From JAVJQS01 sp040218815 (lineage in GTDB: Bacteria; Bacteroidota; Bacteroidia; Flavobacteriales_E; Vicingaceae), in the NCBI GenBank assembly GCA_040218815.1, contig JAVJQS010000004.1, positions 620,001 to 684,000 of the forward strand: a stretch of DNA of 64,000 nt. The letters are read 5' to 3'. This document shows positions 9,293 to 18,571 of this stretch, in pieces. Within the stretch, counting starts at the first letter, position 1. Every line of letters begins with the position of its first letter. The notes under the pieces were generated by a model. That model was not told where the DNA came from. It worked only from the letters and a program-made list of their open reading frames with translations, and did no database searches. Position numbers and translations under genes: made by a program.

Positions 9293-10485
9293 TTCAAGAC
9301 TATTTTTAATTTCTCAAACACTTCATCTACCCTTATGTTTTGCATACAAACGTTGTTTGTGCAAGGCGAAAAACGATGATTAAAGACGTTTACACAAGGA
9401 CTGCATGCTAATTTTTTATAAATTACATGAATATTTTCCCCTACAGGTGCAAATAAATCAGGAGTTTCTGGTCCAAACAACACAATTACTTGTGTTTTAA
9501 AAAGTGAAGCGAAATGAGCAGGACCGCTATCGTTAGTTATCACTGCTGACGACAACTGATAAAGTGCCATCAATTCTTCAAGACTTGTTTTACCAGCTAG
9601 ATTACAATAATTCTCCTCTTTTAAATTAACTGTAAGTTGTCCAATTTGCTTTCTTTCCTTTTCTACACCAGTAAAAACAATGTAGTAATTTTTCTCTAGT
9701 TGCTGAATTTTATTAGCTAAAACTTCAAAATTGGCGGTGTCCCATTTTCGTAAGGGCAACATATCACTTGCATTAGGATTTAACACAATCAACTTTTTTC
9801 CTATAGCTGCCTTTCCTAATTTATCTTTCACAGCATTTAAATGAGTTTCAGACATGCCTGCCGTAGGATTTTCTACTTTAAATTGTTCAACTGGGGTTTT
9901 TAATAGGGGTTCATTCACTTGTTTTTCCTCTAATGCTCGTACTAACATCAAGTAATAGTTTGATACATGCACATAAGGATTATAGTGAATTTTGTGTGTA
10001 ATTAACTTGCCCCGATAAGGGTGTTCACTTGTGAAACTATAAAGGCCAACCCGTTTTCTTGCACCACTTAAATAGGCAATAATTGCTGAAGCTCTAGAGA
10101 AAAACTCCATATCAACACAGCTGTCAATCTTCTGATTACGAATAAAACGTAAAGCTTTTAACAAATCGATAATAAAGGATTGATAGCCTTTATTTCGAAT
10201 TACAATAATATTATCAGGTTCTAATACATTTAAGAAATCAAGGATGGGTCTATTCTCTTCAAAAACTAGAAAAAAAACATTCTTTTTGCCCACTTTCTCT
10301 ACCGCTTCTTTAAGAGCTGAATAAGCAAGAACGCTTGCTCCTTGCTCAATGAGCTTAATAAAAAGAATTTTATTGCTTGGTCGGTCTTTTTTAGAAAAAG
10401 AAAAAATGGATTGCCAAGTACTTAATATGAAGCAAGTGATTACTCCTATTCGTCTATCAACCCATTTGATTGAGCTTGGTTTCAA
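9289..10485 (-). CDS. Family 9 glycosyltransferase (heptosyltransferase-like)
   Basis: About 398 residues with the GT-B fold of ADP-heptose:LPS heptosyltransferases: N-terminal KILFIKLIEQGASVL, then VLNPNASDMLPLRKW, and the C-terminal donor site ITNDSGPAHFASLF and VLFGPETPDLFAPVG. A Cys-rich segment (ACSPCVNVF and further Cys residues) near the C-terminus is common in this subfamily. No ATG is available ahead of the domain, so the start is a TTG (10485) or another alternative codon. It likely acts on an LPS or lipid-linked core. Confidence 0.8.
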   Translation of the reverse strand: MKPSSIKWVDRRIGVITCFILSTWQSIFSFSKKDRPSNKILFIKLIEQGASVLAYSALKEAVEKVGKKNVFFLVFEENRPILDFLNVLEPDNIIVIRNKGYQSFIIDLLKALRFIRNQKIDSCVDMEFFSRASAIIAYLSGARKRVGLYSFTSEHPYRGKLITHKIHYNPYVHVSNYYLMLVRALEEKQVNEPLLKTPVEQFKVENPTAGMSETHLNAVKDKLGKAAIGKKLIVLNPNASDMLPLRKWDTANFEVLANKIQQLEKNYYIVFTGVEKERKQIGQLTVNLKEENYCNLAGKTSLEELMALYQLSSAVITNDSGPAHFASLFKTQVIVLFGPETPDLFAPVGENIHVIYKKLACSPCVNVFNHRFSPCTNNVCMQNIRVDEVFEKLKIVLK

Positions 10486-10521
10486 TCGATTATAAAATTT
10501 TAAGTGAAATTAGTTCTAGCT

Positions 10522-11577
10522 TCAATTGTACTTATAAGTAGTGGTTTTTGCAAGTTCACCATTCTTGTTATAAGATTTTAATGCGATTAAGTTATTGTCG
10601 ATGTACTCATACTCTGTTTTTGTAGTTTTATTTTTAAATGTAGTAGATCGATAAACTAAACGATCATTTTCATATTTGTAAATCCACTTGTATAAAGCTT
10701 CCTCATTTCTATAGGAGATAAAACTAAGTGGTTTCCTCACGGATCCATCATAGGTACCCATTGAGTACAATTCATTCTTGTCATTGTAATATTTGGCTTT
10801 AACCAATGAGGTGTCTGCACTATTATACTTATGGACTGACTTATAACGTTTACCTTTTTCATTCAAAGACTCAGTCACCTTCAGTAAAAAATTTCCGTCA
10901 CTCTCCTCATATTTACAGATTTGTTTTACATCCTTTTTAGGACTTAATTCCTCTCCCTCTTCTTTGCATTCATAGGTCCATACTTGTTTTAATTTTCCTT
11001 TTCCATTAAATAATCTACTCGTTTTTCTTTGTCCATCTTCATAATATTCATAAACCCATTTTTTTTTCAGTTTCTTGTTTTTTCCTTTAAAATGCTTTGA
11101 CTCTTTTATTTTACCTTCTTCATTATAGGTCCAAGTTTTAACGTATTGAAGATTATCATTCCCTTTTAGAAAAGTATACTCTAGGTATTCATTATCATCG
11201 TTTCGCTTTATTTTTGTAGTCGATTGAAGCTTACCATTTTTCTTATAAAGCTCTTGGAATACTAATTTACCATCGGTGTTGTATTCGTTTTTCATTGTTA
11301 ATTGAAAATTGCCATCAATAAGCATATTGCTTGTAAGCACTATTCCACTGTCATCATAAGTATTTTTAAAGCTAGAAGTCTTAGTTCCTCCTAGACCAAA
11401 CAAGCCACTCTTAAACTTTTCTGTAACAATATTAATGCTGTTCACTCCCTCTGGAACTTCACTATAGTAGTATGGTGCAATTTGGGCTGAAATGCCATTA
11501 TAGACATAATTATATTCCACTTGTGCGAAACAAAAATTAGCTGATATAAAAAAGGCAAAAAGAAAGTATTTATTCAT
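10522..11577 (-). CDS. Secreted protein with YD/MORN-like beta repeats
   Basis: 351 residues with a signal peptide ending at CFAQ. Most of the mature protein is made of short repeated beta-hairpin units of the form WTYNEEGKIKESKHF, YEYYEDGQRKTSRLF, YNSADTSLVKAKYY, ending in TEYEYIDNNLIALKSY. These resemble YwqK/MORN or RHS-type YD repeats that build elongated surface structures. No catalytic domain is seen. Function is unknown. Confidence 0.6.
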   Translation of the reverse strand: MNKYFLFAFFISANFCFAQVEYNYVYNGISAQIAPYYYSEVPEGVNSINIVTEKFKSGLFGLGGTKTSSFKNTYDDSGIVLTSNMLIDGNFQLTMKNEYNTDGKLVFQELYKKNGKLQSTTKIKRNDDNEYLEYTFLKGNDNLQYVKTWTYNEEGKIKESKHFKGKNKKLKKKWVYEYYEDGQRKTSRLFNGKGKLKQVWTYECKEEGEELSPKKDVKQICKYEESDGNFLLKVTESLNEKGKRYKSVHKYNSADTSLVKAKYYNDKNELYSMGTYDGSVRKPLSFISYRNEEALYKWIYKYENDRLVYRSTTFKNKTTKTEYEYIDNNLIALKSYNKNGELAKTTTYKYN

Positions 11578-11621
11578 AGTGTTCGTTTAATCGTTGATGA
11601 AAGCCATTGCTTTAAATATAA

Positions 11622-13373
11622 TTAATTGTTCTCTGTAGGCAGCCGTTGTAAGTTATTTAGTGATGTTTGATCACTTGGATTCAATGCAAGCGCTTTATTG
11701 TAATTTGTTCTCGCTTGATCATAGTCACCTAAATTGTGATATACAGCACCTAAATTGGCATAGGCGCTTTGAAAGTTGTTATTAATTTTTAGGCAGTTCC
11801 TAAATTGCTCAGCAGCAGCTTGAAAATTCTTGTTTTGAAAGTATATTACGCCTAAGTTATTTCTAGCACTTATGTGGTATGGATCTAGCTCTATTGTTCT
11901 TCTAAAAGCTTTCTTTGCTTGTTTTCTTTCATCAATGTTCATTTGCACAACGCCCAAGTTGTACCACGAATCCGTATTCTTCGGATATAAGGCTACACTT
12001 TTTTGATAGCCTGTTTTGGCTAAATTATAGTTTTGCAATTTGATTTCCTGATTTTTGGCTGCCTCTGCCCTGTTCCTATAAGCTGAAGCTAACGCAGAAA
12101 TCGCTCTGCTATTATTAGGGGTAGCCTTTACCCCAGACTCAAACAGAGTGAGATTGCTCTTCCATTCTTGATTCCTACTAATCGTTTTAGCAGCATATAA
12201 AAGTCCAATTGCTAATACTCCTAATCCTAAGGTTCGGACTTGCTTTTTATATTTAAGCTTATCTAAAATCCATTGAATAAAAAGCACTATAAAAATGCAA
12301 AAGGCAATGGATGGAAAGAATAAAAACCGTTCGCCCAATGTAGAACCAATAAGGATAAAAAAGTTTGAAACGATTGAGAAAGAGACAATAAAAAATAGAA
12401 ATGTAAAGGCAAATTTATTTTTTGATTTTATTCCAAAAATGGCTAAAACTCCAAGCACTAGCAAAGCAATACCTATCAAAATAACAATTGGTTCATTAAA
12501 ACTCACAATTCGAAAATGTGGATAAGAGTAATCCCATGCTAAAGGGTGAGGATAAAATAACAACTTAATGTAATTGGCAAAAATGATAAGATTAGTAGCT
12601 ATTCTTTCTGGTAGTGAGTTGGCAGCAGCAAGAGTATTATTGATTACCGTCATTTTATCTTCAAAAGTGATGGTATCTAATATAGCATTTCGAATTAAGA
12701 AGTAAGCCAGCAATACTGCACCATAAGGAAGCATTAACTTAACTAGTTGCCTTAAATTTATCGAACGAAAAAACCAAACACTTAAAGGCAGCAATCCAAG
12801 GTAAGTTATTGCCATTTCTTTACTAAGCAAGGCCATAAAAAAGGATATTATTGAGACGGCTAGCCACGTTTTATTTTTGGTATCAATAGATTTAAATGCA
12901 GCCACAAAACTTCCGAGCAAGAAAATAGCGTGTATTAGTTCATCTCTGCCTTTAATATTCGCGACCACTTCGGTATGAATTGGATGTAAAACAAATAACA
13001 GGGTGATAAAAAAAGCAATCCATGGGGATGATTTGCGAAATAATTGCTTCAAAAAATAAAATAGGAGACAACAGAGTATACTAAAATAAAGCACATTAAA
13101 AAAATGTAGAACTGTGGGGTTATTGCCAAAAAAACTTTTTTGAATGGCAAAATCAATCAATACTAAAGGTCTATAAGACTGATCATTACGTTCATTAAAG
13201 CCATATAAAAATCCATGACTTAAAATATCAGGTATCGCAGATATACCTTCCTGAACATATCTATTCTGCAAAAACACCACATCATCGTCTAAAACAAATC
13301 CATTTTTTAGTGTATTGCCATAAGCTAATGCCGACAATAGAATAATATAAAGATAGAATTTTTTAGGCTGCAT
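11622..13373 (-). CDS. TMTC-like membrane glycosyltransferase with C-terminal TPRs
   Basis: 583 residues. The N-terminal 360 or so form about ten membrane helices of a GT-C enzyme, followed by four to five TPR units (SWYNLGVVQMNIDERKQAKK, SARNNLGVIYFQNKNFQAA, SAYANLGAVYHNLGDYDQA). Diagnostic TMTC features are the acidic NGFVLDDDVVFLQN loop, HPIHTEVVANIKGRDELIH, and the DUF1736-like YPHPLAWDYSYPHF segment. Eukaryotic TMTC1-4 are protein O-mannosyltransferases. By homology this should transfer a sugar from a lipid donor on the periplasmic side. A paralogue with the same motifs lies at 60468. Confidence 0.75.
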   Translation of the reverse strand: MQPKKFYLYIILLSALAYGNTLKNGFVLDDDVVFLQNRYVQEGISAIPDILSHGFLYGFNERNDQSYRPLVLIDFAIQKSFFGNNPTVLHFFNVLYFSILCCLLFYFLKQLFRKSSPWIAFFITLLFVLHPIHTEVVANIKGRDELIHAIFLLGSFVAAFKSIDTKNKTWLAVSIISFFMALLSKEMAITYLGLLPLSVWFFRSINLRQLVKLMLPYGAVLLAYFLIRNAILDTITFEDKMTVINNTLAAANSLPERIATNLIIFANYIKLLFYPHPLAWDYSYPHFRIVSFNEPIVILIGIALLVLGVLAIFGIKSKNKFAFTFLFFIVSFSIVSNFFILIGSTLGERFLFFPSIAFCIFIVLFIQWILDKLKYKKQVRTLGLGVLAIGLLYAAKTISRNQEWKSNLTLFESGVKATPNNSRAISALASAYRNRAEAAKNQEIKLQNYNLAKTGYQKSVALYPKNTDSWYNLGVVQMNIDERKQAKKAFRRTIELDPYHISARNNLGVIYFQNKNFQAAAEQFRNCLKINNNFQSAYANLGAVYHNLGDYDQARTNYNKALALNPSDQTSLNNLQRLPTENN

Positions 13374-13548
13374 TAATATATTGTTTCATCTTGCTAATTA
13401 AGCTAGAAAAGTAATATTTTTGTATTAAACAAAGCTTTAGTATGGTTTAGATTTCAAATCTATACTAGACTTGAAGTTTAAAAATATCTACTTCGTAAAA
13501 ACTTTGTTACCTTTTAAAATTAATATTTTAGTGTCAAAATAATTTTCT

Positions 13549-15084
13549 ATGACTTACTCAAGCACCAACAATCGATTTAAGTTTACAAGCATTTGCTTTC
13601 TCTTATTAAGTACTATTTTATTTGCCTGTGGTCCAACAACTGCAGAAAAAGAAGCAGCAAGTAAAAATGAAATGGCATCCAGTGAACCTACTGGCGAGGA
13701 AAACTTAGTCTACAAATGGAGTGAAATTGCATTAACGGCAACTGCATATGATACCGAGCGGTACACACCCAGACCAACAATTACTTCAAGAATACTGGGA
13801 CTGTTGTATGTTGCTGTATTTGATGCATGGTCGAGATATGATGAAAATGCAATTCCAGTTTACCTTGAAGGAGTTGAACGAAGACCATCAGGTGAACATA
13901 ATTTAGAAAATAAAGAAATTGCAATAAGCTATGCTGCTCTTGGCGCTTTGAAAGAATACTACCATGCTGACACGGCTTTATTTAATAATTTTATGGATGA
14001 CTTAGGGTTAGATCCACAAAATAATTCAATGGACCCTAATACTCCGATAGGAATTGGAAATTTAGCCGCAAAAGCTGTAATTGAAGCAAGGAAAAACGAT
14101 GGCTCAAATCAATATGGAACAAGAAGTGGTTCTAATGGCCAAGCTTATTTTGATTATACAGGCTATCAGCCAGTAAATACTGCCGATGAAAGTGTAGATT
14201 TAATTAAGTGGCAACCAAAGTACTTTTCTGATGGTAAAGGTGGAAAATACGCCCCTGAATGTTTAACACCACACTGGCAAAATGTGGAACCTATTTCAAT
14301 CTCATCTGCTGATGAATTTAGACCTGGTCCTCCTCCTGCATTAGGTTCTGAACAATTAAAAGAAGAAGTAAAAGAAGTGGTTGAAATGCAAGCTAATTTA
14401 ACAGATGAAGAAAAAGCCTTAGTGGAGTTTATGCGAGATGGTCCACAATCAGTTCAACAAGCAGGTCATTGGTTAAAGTTTTCTCAAGATGTTTCTAGAA
14501 GAGACAATAATACGCTTGATGAAGATGTTAAGATGCATTTTTATGTTCAAGTAGTAGCAATGGATGCATTTATAGCATCATGGGATTCAAAAATGTATTA
14601 TGATTTTGCACGACCTTATGCTTTGGTTCACGACCAATTTAAAAATGACACTATAGTAGGTTGGGGCGGTGAAGGTAAAGGCATGATTAGTATGAAAGGA
14701 TCAGAATGGCGTCCTTACTCTCCTTCTATCTTTTTATGTCCTGCATTTCCTAGCTACACTTCAGGTCATAGTACGATTAGCGGAGCATGTGGAGAAGCGC
14801 TCAAATTATTGACAGGTAGCGACGAGTTTGGTGAAGAAGTTGAATTAATTGCAGGGAGTTTGACTGAGCCTGATAATTTAGGTGATACTGTAACCTTAGT
14901 GTTTCCAACATTTACTGAAACCGCTAATATGGCTGGAATATCACGTGTACTGGGTGGATACCATATTCAGGCAGATAATGTCGCAGGCTTAGAATTAGGA
15001 AGAAACGTTGCAACCAAAGCGTGGGACTTTTATAAGAAACACATTAATGAGGGTTCTAATAAAATAGCGGATAAGAAATTATAA
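13549..15084 (+). CDS. Vanadium-dependent haloperoxidase lipoprotein
   Basis: 511 residues. A lipoprotein signal ends at LFAC, placing the enzyme in the periplasm or on the surface. The C-terminal PAP2/haloperoxidase core has all vanadate-binding positions: K348 and R355 in KMYYDFARP, S405-G406-H407 in SYTSGHS, and R466 and H472 in SRVLGGYH. The spacings K-R 7 and R-H 6 equal those of fungal chloroperoxidase. It should oxidise halides with H2O2; PAP2 phosphatase activity is the alternative. It stands alone, with a weak hairpin behind it. Confidence 0.85.
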   Translation: MTYSSTNNRFKFTSICFLLLSTILFACGPTTAEKEAASKNEMASSEPTGEENLVYKWSEIALTATAYDTERYTPRPTITSRILGLLYVAVFDAWSRYDENAIPVYLEGVERRPSGEHNLENKEIAISYAALGALKEYYHADTALFNNFMDDLGLDPQNNSMDPNTPIGIGNLAAKAVIEARKNDGSNQYGTRSGSNGQAYFDYTGYQPVNTADESVDLIKWQPKYFSDGKGGKYAPECLTPHWQNVEPISISSADEFRPGPPPALGSEQLKEEVKEVVEMQANLTDEEKALVEFMRDGPQSVQQAGHWLKFSQDVSRRDNNTLDEDVKMHFYVQVVAMDAFIASWDSKMYYDFARPYALVHDQFKNDTIVGWGGEGKGMISMKGSEWRPYSPSIFLCPAFPSYTSGHSTISGACGEALKLLTGSDEFGEEVELIAGSLTEPDNLGDTVTLVFPTFTETANMAGISRVLGGYHIQADNVAGLELGRNVATKAWDFYKKHINEGSNKIADKKL

Positions 15085-15111
15085 GGTATTTTTTGAAATA
15101 ACACCTTATAA
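15079..15111. terminator. Possible weak terminator between convergent genes
   Basis: A 9-bp perfect stem TTATAAGGT / ACCTTATAA with a 15-base loop overlaps the haloperoxidase stop and is followed by TTATTTTA. It is AT-rich and therefore weak. Confidence 0.4.
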
Positions 15112-15116
15112 TTATT

Positions 15117-15923
15117 TTACATAAATCGTTCCATTACCTTTTTGCTTACCCCAGTATTGGAGAACCCACCGTCGTGAAAAAGATTTTGCATGGTAACATA
15201 CTTAGTAAGATCACTAAATAAACTTATACAATAGTTAGCGCAATCTTTTGCAGAAGCATTTCCTAGAGGAGACATATCTTCTGCGTAGCTTATAAAAGCA
15301 TCAAAACCTTTCACACCGCTACCAGCAGTAGTGACTGTTGGAGATTGAGAAACAGTGTTAATCCTTACTTTCTTATCAGTTCCATAATGGTATCCGAAAC
15401 TTCGTGTAATCGACTCTAATAGGGATTTGGCATCTGCCATATCATTGTAATCTGGGAAGATTCGCTGAGCTGCAATATAAGTTAACGCTACTACCGATCC
15501 CCATTCGTTTATAGCATCCATTTTTTTCGCTACTTGAAGCACCTTATGAAGAGATAATGCAGAAACATCTAAGGTTTTATGAAACCAATCATAATTAGTA
15601 TCATCATAAGCTTTACCTTTTCTAACATTTGGAGACATGCCGATTGAGTGTAGGATGAAATCTATTTTACCTCCTAAAATTTCTTGAGATTTCTCAATTA
15701 AATGTGTCAACTCCTCTGTAGACGTAGCATCTGCCGGAATAATTTCAGCCTTACATTTTTCTGATAAGCGCTGAATTTCTCCCATACGCATAGCAATTGG
15801 GGCATTGGTTAGTGTAAAATTAGCTCCTTGATAATAAGCCTGTTCTGCGACTTTCCAAGCAATTGATTGCTCGTTCAGTGCTCCAAAAATAATACCTCTT
15901 TTTCCTTTTAACAGATTTGCCAT
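15117..15923 (-). CDS. fabI: Enoyl-[acyl-carrier-protein] reductase (NADH)
   Basis: Last step of each fatty-acid elongation cycle. The 268-residue SDR protein has the FabI form of the catalytic pair, Y159 and K166 in PDYNDMADAKS with seven-residue spacing as in E. coli. The dinucleotide site is the divergent GKRGIIFGALNEQSIAWKVA at the N-terminus, and SIGMSP follows the middle strand. It is downstream of recN but has its own promoter overlapping the recN stop. Confidence 0.9.
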   Translation of the reverse strand: MANLLKGKRGIIFGALNEQSIAWKVAEQAYYQGANFTLTNAPIAMRMGEIQRLSEKCKAEIIPADATSTEELTHLIEKSQEILGGKIDFILHSIGMSPNVRKGKAYDDTNYDWFHKTLDVSALSLHKVLQVAKKMDAINEWGSVVALTYIAAQRIFPDYNDMADAKSLLESITRSFGYHYGTDKKVRINTVSQSPTVTTAGSGVKGFDAFISYAEDMSPLGNASAKDCANYCISLFSDLTKYVTMQNLFHDGGFSNTGVSKKVMERFM

Positions 15924-15942
15924 AGTGTTTAGTTTTGTTTAA

Positions 15943-15973
15943 CAAATATAGAATGGAATTATTGTGAAAGCAA
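15943..15973 (-). promoter_or_regulatory. fabI promoter
   Basis: On the minus strand TTG (15973-15971), 20 bases, then TATATTTG (15950-15943), an exact match to the Bacteroidota TTG/TANNTTTG consensus. It overlaps the end of recN and gives fabI a leader of about 15 bases. Confidence 0.6.
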
Positions 15974-17614
15974 CTCTTTAGCATTTATTCTAGCAGCTTC
16001 AGACAACTTGCTACCGCTTAACATTTTAGCTATTTCCTCAACTCGTTCATCATGATTCAAGCGTTTCATTTGAGAAACGGATCTTTCTCCACCTTCTTGT
16101 TTATATACATAAAAATGTGACTTTCCTTTTGCTGCAATTTGTGGAAGATGGGTAATCGATATCACTTGACGTTGACTGGCAATTTCTTCTAATATTATTC
16201 CCATCTGATTGGCTACTTCCCCAGAAACACCAGTATCAATTTCATCAAATAAAATAGTTGGCATTTGCTTATATTCTGCCAAAACTCGTTTTATGGCCAA
16301 CATTAATCTAGATATTTCACCACCTGAAGCAGTTTTAGAGATAAGTTGTGGTTGCATGCCTTTATTGGCAGAAAAAAGAAATTCAAAATCATCTAAACCA
16401 TATTGATTAAAGTCTTCTCGATTAGTATGACTCACCTCTAATTTAGCGTATTGCATACCTAATTGGTGAATTGTATTTTCAACTGCTAAAATTAATTTCT
16501 TGCTTGCCTCATTTCTTTTCTTAGAAAGTTGTATTGCTAAGTCCTCTAGATCCTTTTTACTTTTGTTTAATTCCTTTTCAGTAGCAATTATTTGTAGGTC
16601 AACTGTTGAAATAGCTTCTAACTGTTGTTCTAACTTGATTTTTAGAGGAATTAGTTCATCTGCTGTTGCCAATTGATGTTTAACTTGTAAGCGATGAACC
16701 TCTGCTAACCTCTCTTCTACAATTTCTTGTCTTTCAGGATCATGATGAAAGTTTTCTGCTTTAGACTCTAATTCAGCAGCCAAATCTAGTAACTCAATGT
16801 GTAAACTAGTTAAGCGTTCACTTTCCTCCTTTAGGCTTGCATCAAATTTTTCGGTTTGACTCAACAACTGCTTCAATTGTGATAAACTGTCAACTACATT
16901 TGTTTCACCTTGACTTAGGCCAGTGATAAGCTGACTCATGTTATTAATAATTTCTTCGCTATTTGCAAAGCGCTCTTGTTCAATCTCTAATCCCTCAACT
17001 TCTCCTTCTTTTAAACTCAACGCTTCCAACTCTTCAAATTGAAAGTTTAAATAGTCTTCTTGTGTCTTTGACTCTGCTGCTTCACCTCTTAATTCATCAA
17101 GCTTAGCACTAAGTTGTTTAAATTCACTATAGATGGCTTGATAATTTGATAATCGAGTTTGGTTATTCGCCAAAGCGTCTAATACCTCCAATTGAAAAAC
17201 AGCATCGTTAATCTTTAAGGATTGGTGTTGGGAATGAATGTCAATTAATCGACTTCCTAAACTCTTCATAACCCCCAAGGTAGTTGGTGTGTCGTTAATA
17301 AAGTTTCTGCTTTTACCCTGTGGATTTATCTCTCTTCGAATGATGGTATTATCAGCATAATCCAACTCTACATGGTCAAAAAATGACTTTAAATCATAAT
17401 TAGAGACATCAAAAGCCCCTTCAATAATACATTTTTGTGTTTTATCTTTTAAGCTATCGTGATCTGCTCGGTTTCCTAAAATCAATGAAAGTGCACCTAG
17501 CAGGATTGACTTACCAGCTCCAGTTTCACCTGTAATTACTGAGAGTCCATTGTCAAAATCAATTTTAATTTGATCGATGAGTGCAAAATTCTGAACAGAC
17601 AATTGTTTCAACAT
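15959..17614 (-). CDS. recN: DNA repair protein RecN
   Basis: SMC-like ATPase for double-strand-break repair. The 551-residue protein opens with MLKQLSVQNFALIDQI and Walker A GETGAGKS (residues 29-36). A long coiled coil with a hinge occupies about 150-370. The C-terminal head carries the ABC signature (SGGEISR) and Walker B with TILFDEIDTGVSG. It is the last gene of the bamD-rpoZ-coaBC-porD-recN order, a conserved Bacteroidota arrangement. Confidence 0.95.
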   Translation of the reverse strand: MLKQLSVQNFALIDQIKIDFDNGLSVITGETGAGKSILLGALSLILGNRADHDSLKDKTQKCIIEGAFDVSNYDLKSFFDHVELDYADNTIIRREINPQGKSRNFINDTPTTLGVMKSLGSRLIDIHSQHQSLKINDAVFQLEVLDALANNQTRLSNYQAIYSEFKQLSAKLDELRGEAAESKTQEDYLNFQFEELEALSLKEGEVEGLEIEQERFANSEEIINNMSQLITGLSQGETNVVDSLSQLKQLLSQTEKFDASLKEESERLTSLHIELLDLAAELESKAENFHHDPERQEIVEERLAEVHRLQVKHQLATADELIPLKIKLEQQLEAISTVDLQIIATEKELNKSKKDLEDLAIQLSKKRNEASKKLILAVENTIHQLGMQYAKLEVSHTNREDFNQYGLDDFEFLFSANKGMQPQLISKTASGGEISRLMLAIKRVLAEYKQMPTILFDEIDTGVSGEVANQMGIILEEIASQRQVISITHLPQIAAKGKSHFYVYKQEGGERSVSQMKRLNHDERVEEIAKMLSGSKLSEAARINAKELLSQ

Positions 17615-17659
17615 GCCGCTAAATTAAGCCAAAGAAAAAGAGAGATGTTCAGTTTATAG

Positions 17660-18571
17660 TTATTTTCTCAACTTTTCATAATTGTTCGAATTACCAGGGT
17701 CAATACGAATAAGCAGTTCAGTTATTTGTGCTATTTCATTTGGAGTAGCTTTTTCATATAAATTGACTACTTCTTGCATTTTAGCATTAAAAAATACCTG
17801 CATATTGTATGAAGATGGAGCGACATTATGTATTGGGCGGAGTGCTTTTAAACTTTCTGTTACCTTATTTCTTCCGCGAACTATATCTTGTTGCATCAAG
17901 TCAAATCCAAGTCGATGATATTCATAATATGTTTTTCTTAGCGGCTTAAAACGAGCACTTAAGGCATTTTCAACTAGCCAGTAACGATTTGATTGATCTT
18001 CAAAAGCTTTCCAACCCGGTCTAGGTGAACTCTGTGCTAAGTTTACAATTCTTAATGCTTCCTGAAAATAAGGTGTTCCACCTTCTAAGGAGAAAGAATC
18101 ATAGTCATATCCCAATATCATATAAATATAGTAGGCAAGTATAGATGTTAGCTCATCAGTATAGCTGCCTTCATTGTACTGCAAAGGCACAAATTGATTG
18201 TAATTTATTTCAAAATCCTCGTCTCTAACATTCATTATAGGACTGTTGTAACTTGTACCATAGATGGGTCGTGAAGCTTGAACTTGAATGTTGCCAGTAA
18301 ATTCGTTAGGACCTGTTCTTTCAGTTAAATTAATTAAGATGCTACAATCTATTTTTTCATTCGACTCAAATTGATCTTTCGTCCATTTCCTGCCATTGAC
18401 CAGTTGAAAAATTGCTTTTCGCATTTCTTCGAACATGGTTTTTTCACTTCCCTCAACTTGTCTTGAGTTTACGTCAACCACACAGTTCAATTCTTGAGCA
18501 CCTGAAAAGTTAAAGGTATGCACAAACACAAGAAGCAATATCAATCTACTTGAATTAAACTTCTTCACCAT
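17660..18571 (-). CDS. porD: DUF4835 protein, T9SS component PorD
   Basis: 303 residues with a signal peptide ending at FSGAQ. The sequence matches DUF4835, now linked to PorD of the type IX secretion system: ELNCVVDVNSRQVEGS near the N-terminus, then the conserved Tyr/Trp-rich middle with SILAYYIYMILGYDYDSF. It is periplasmic. The ATG lies inside the last codons of coaBC (7-base overlap), and recN follows. Function within the T9SS is known only by association. Confidence 0.8.
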   Translation of the reverse strand: MVKKFNSSRLILLLVFVHTFNFSGAQELNCVVDVNSRQVEGSEKTMFEEMRKAIFQLVNGRKWTKDQFESNEKIDCSILINLTERTGPNEFTGNIQVQASRPIYGTSYNSPIMNVRDEDFEINYNQFVPLQYNEGSYTDELTSILAYYIYMILGYDYDSFSLEGGTPYFQEALRIVNLAQSSPRPGWKAFEDQSNRYWLVENALSARFKPLRKTYYEYHRLGFDLMQQDIVRGRNKVTESLKALRPIHNVAPSSYNMQVFFNAKMQEVVNLYEKATPNEIAQITELLIRIDPGNSNNYEKLRK

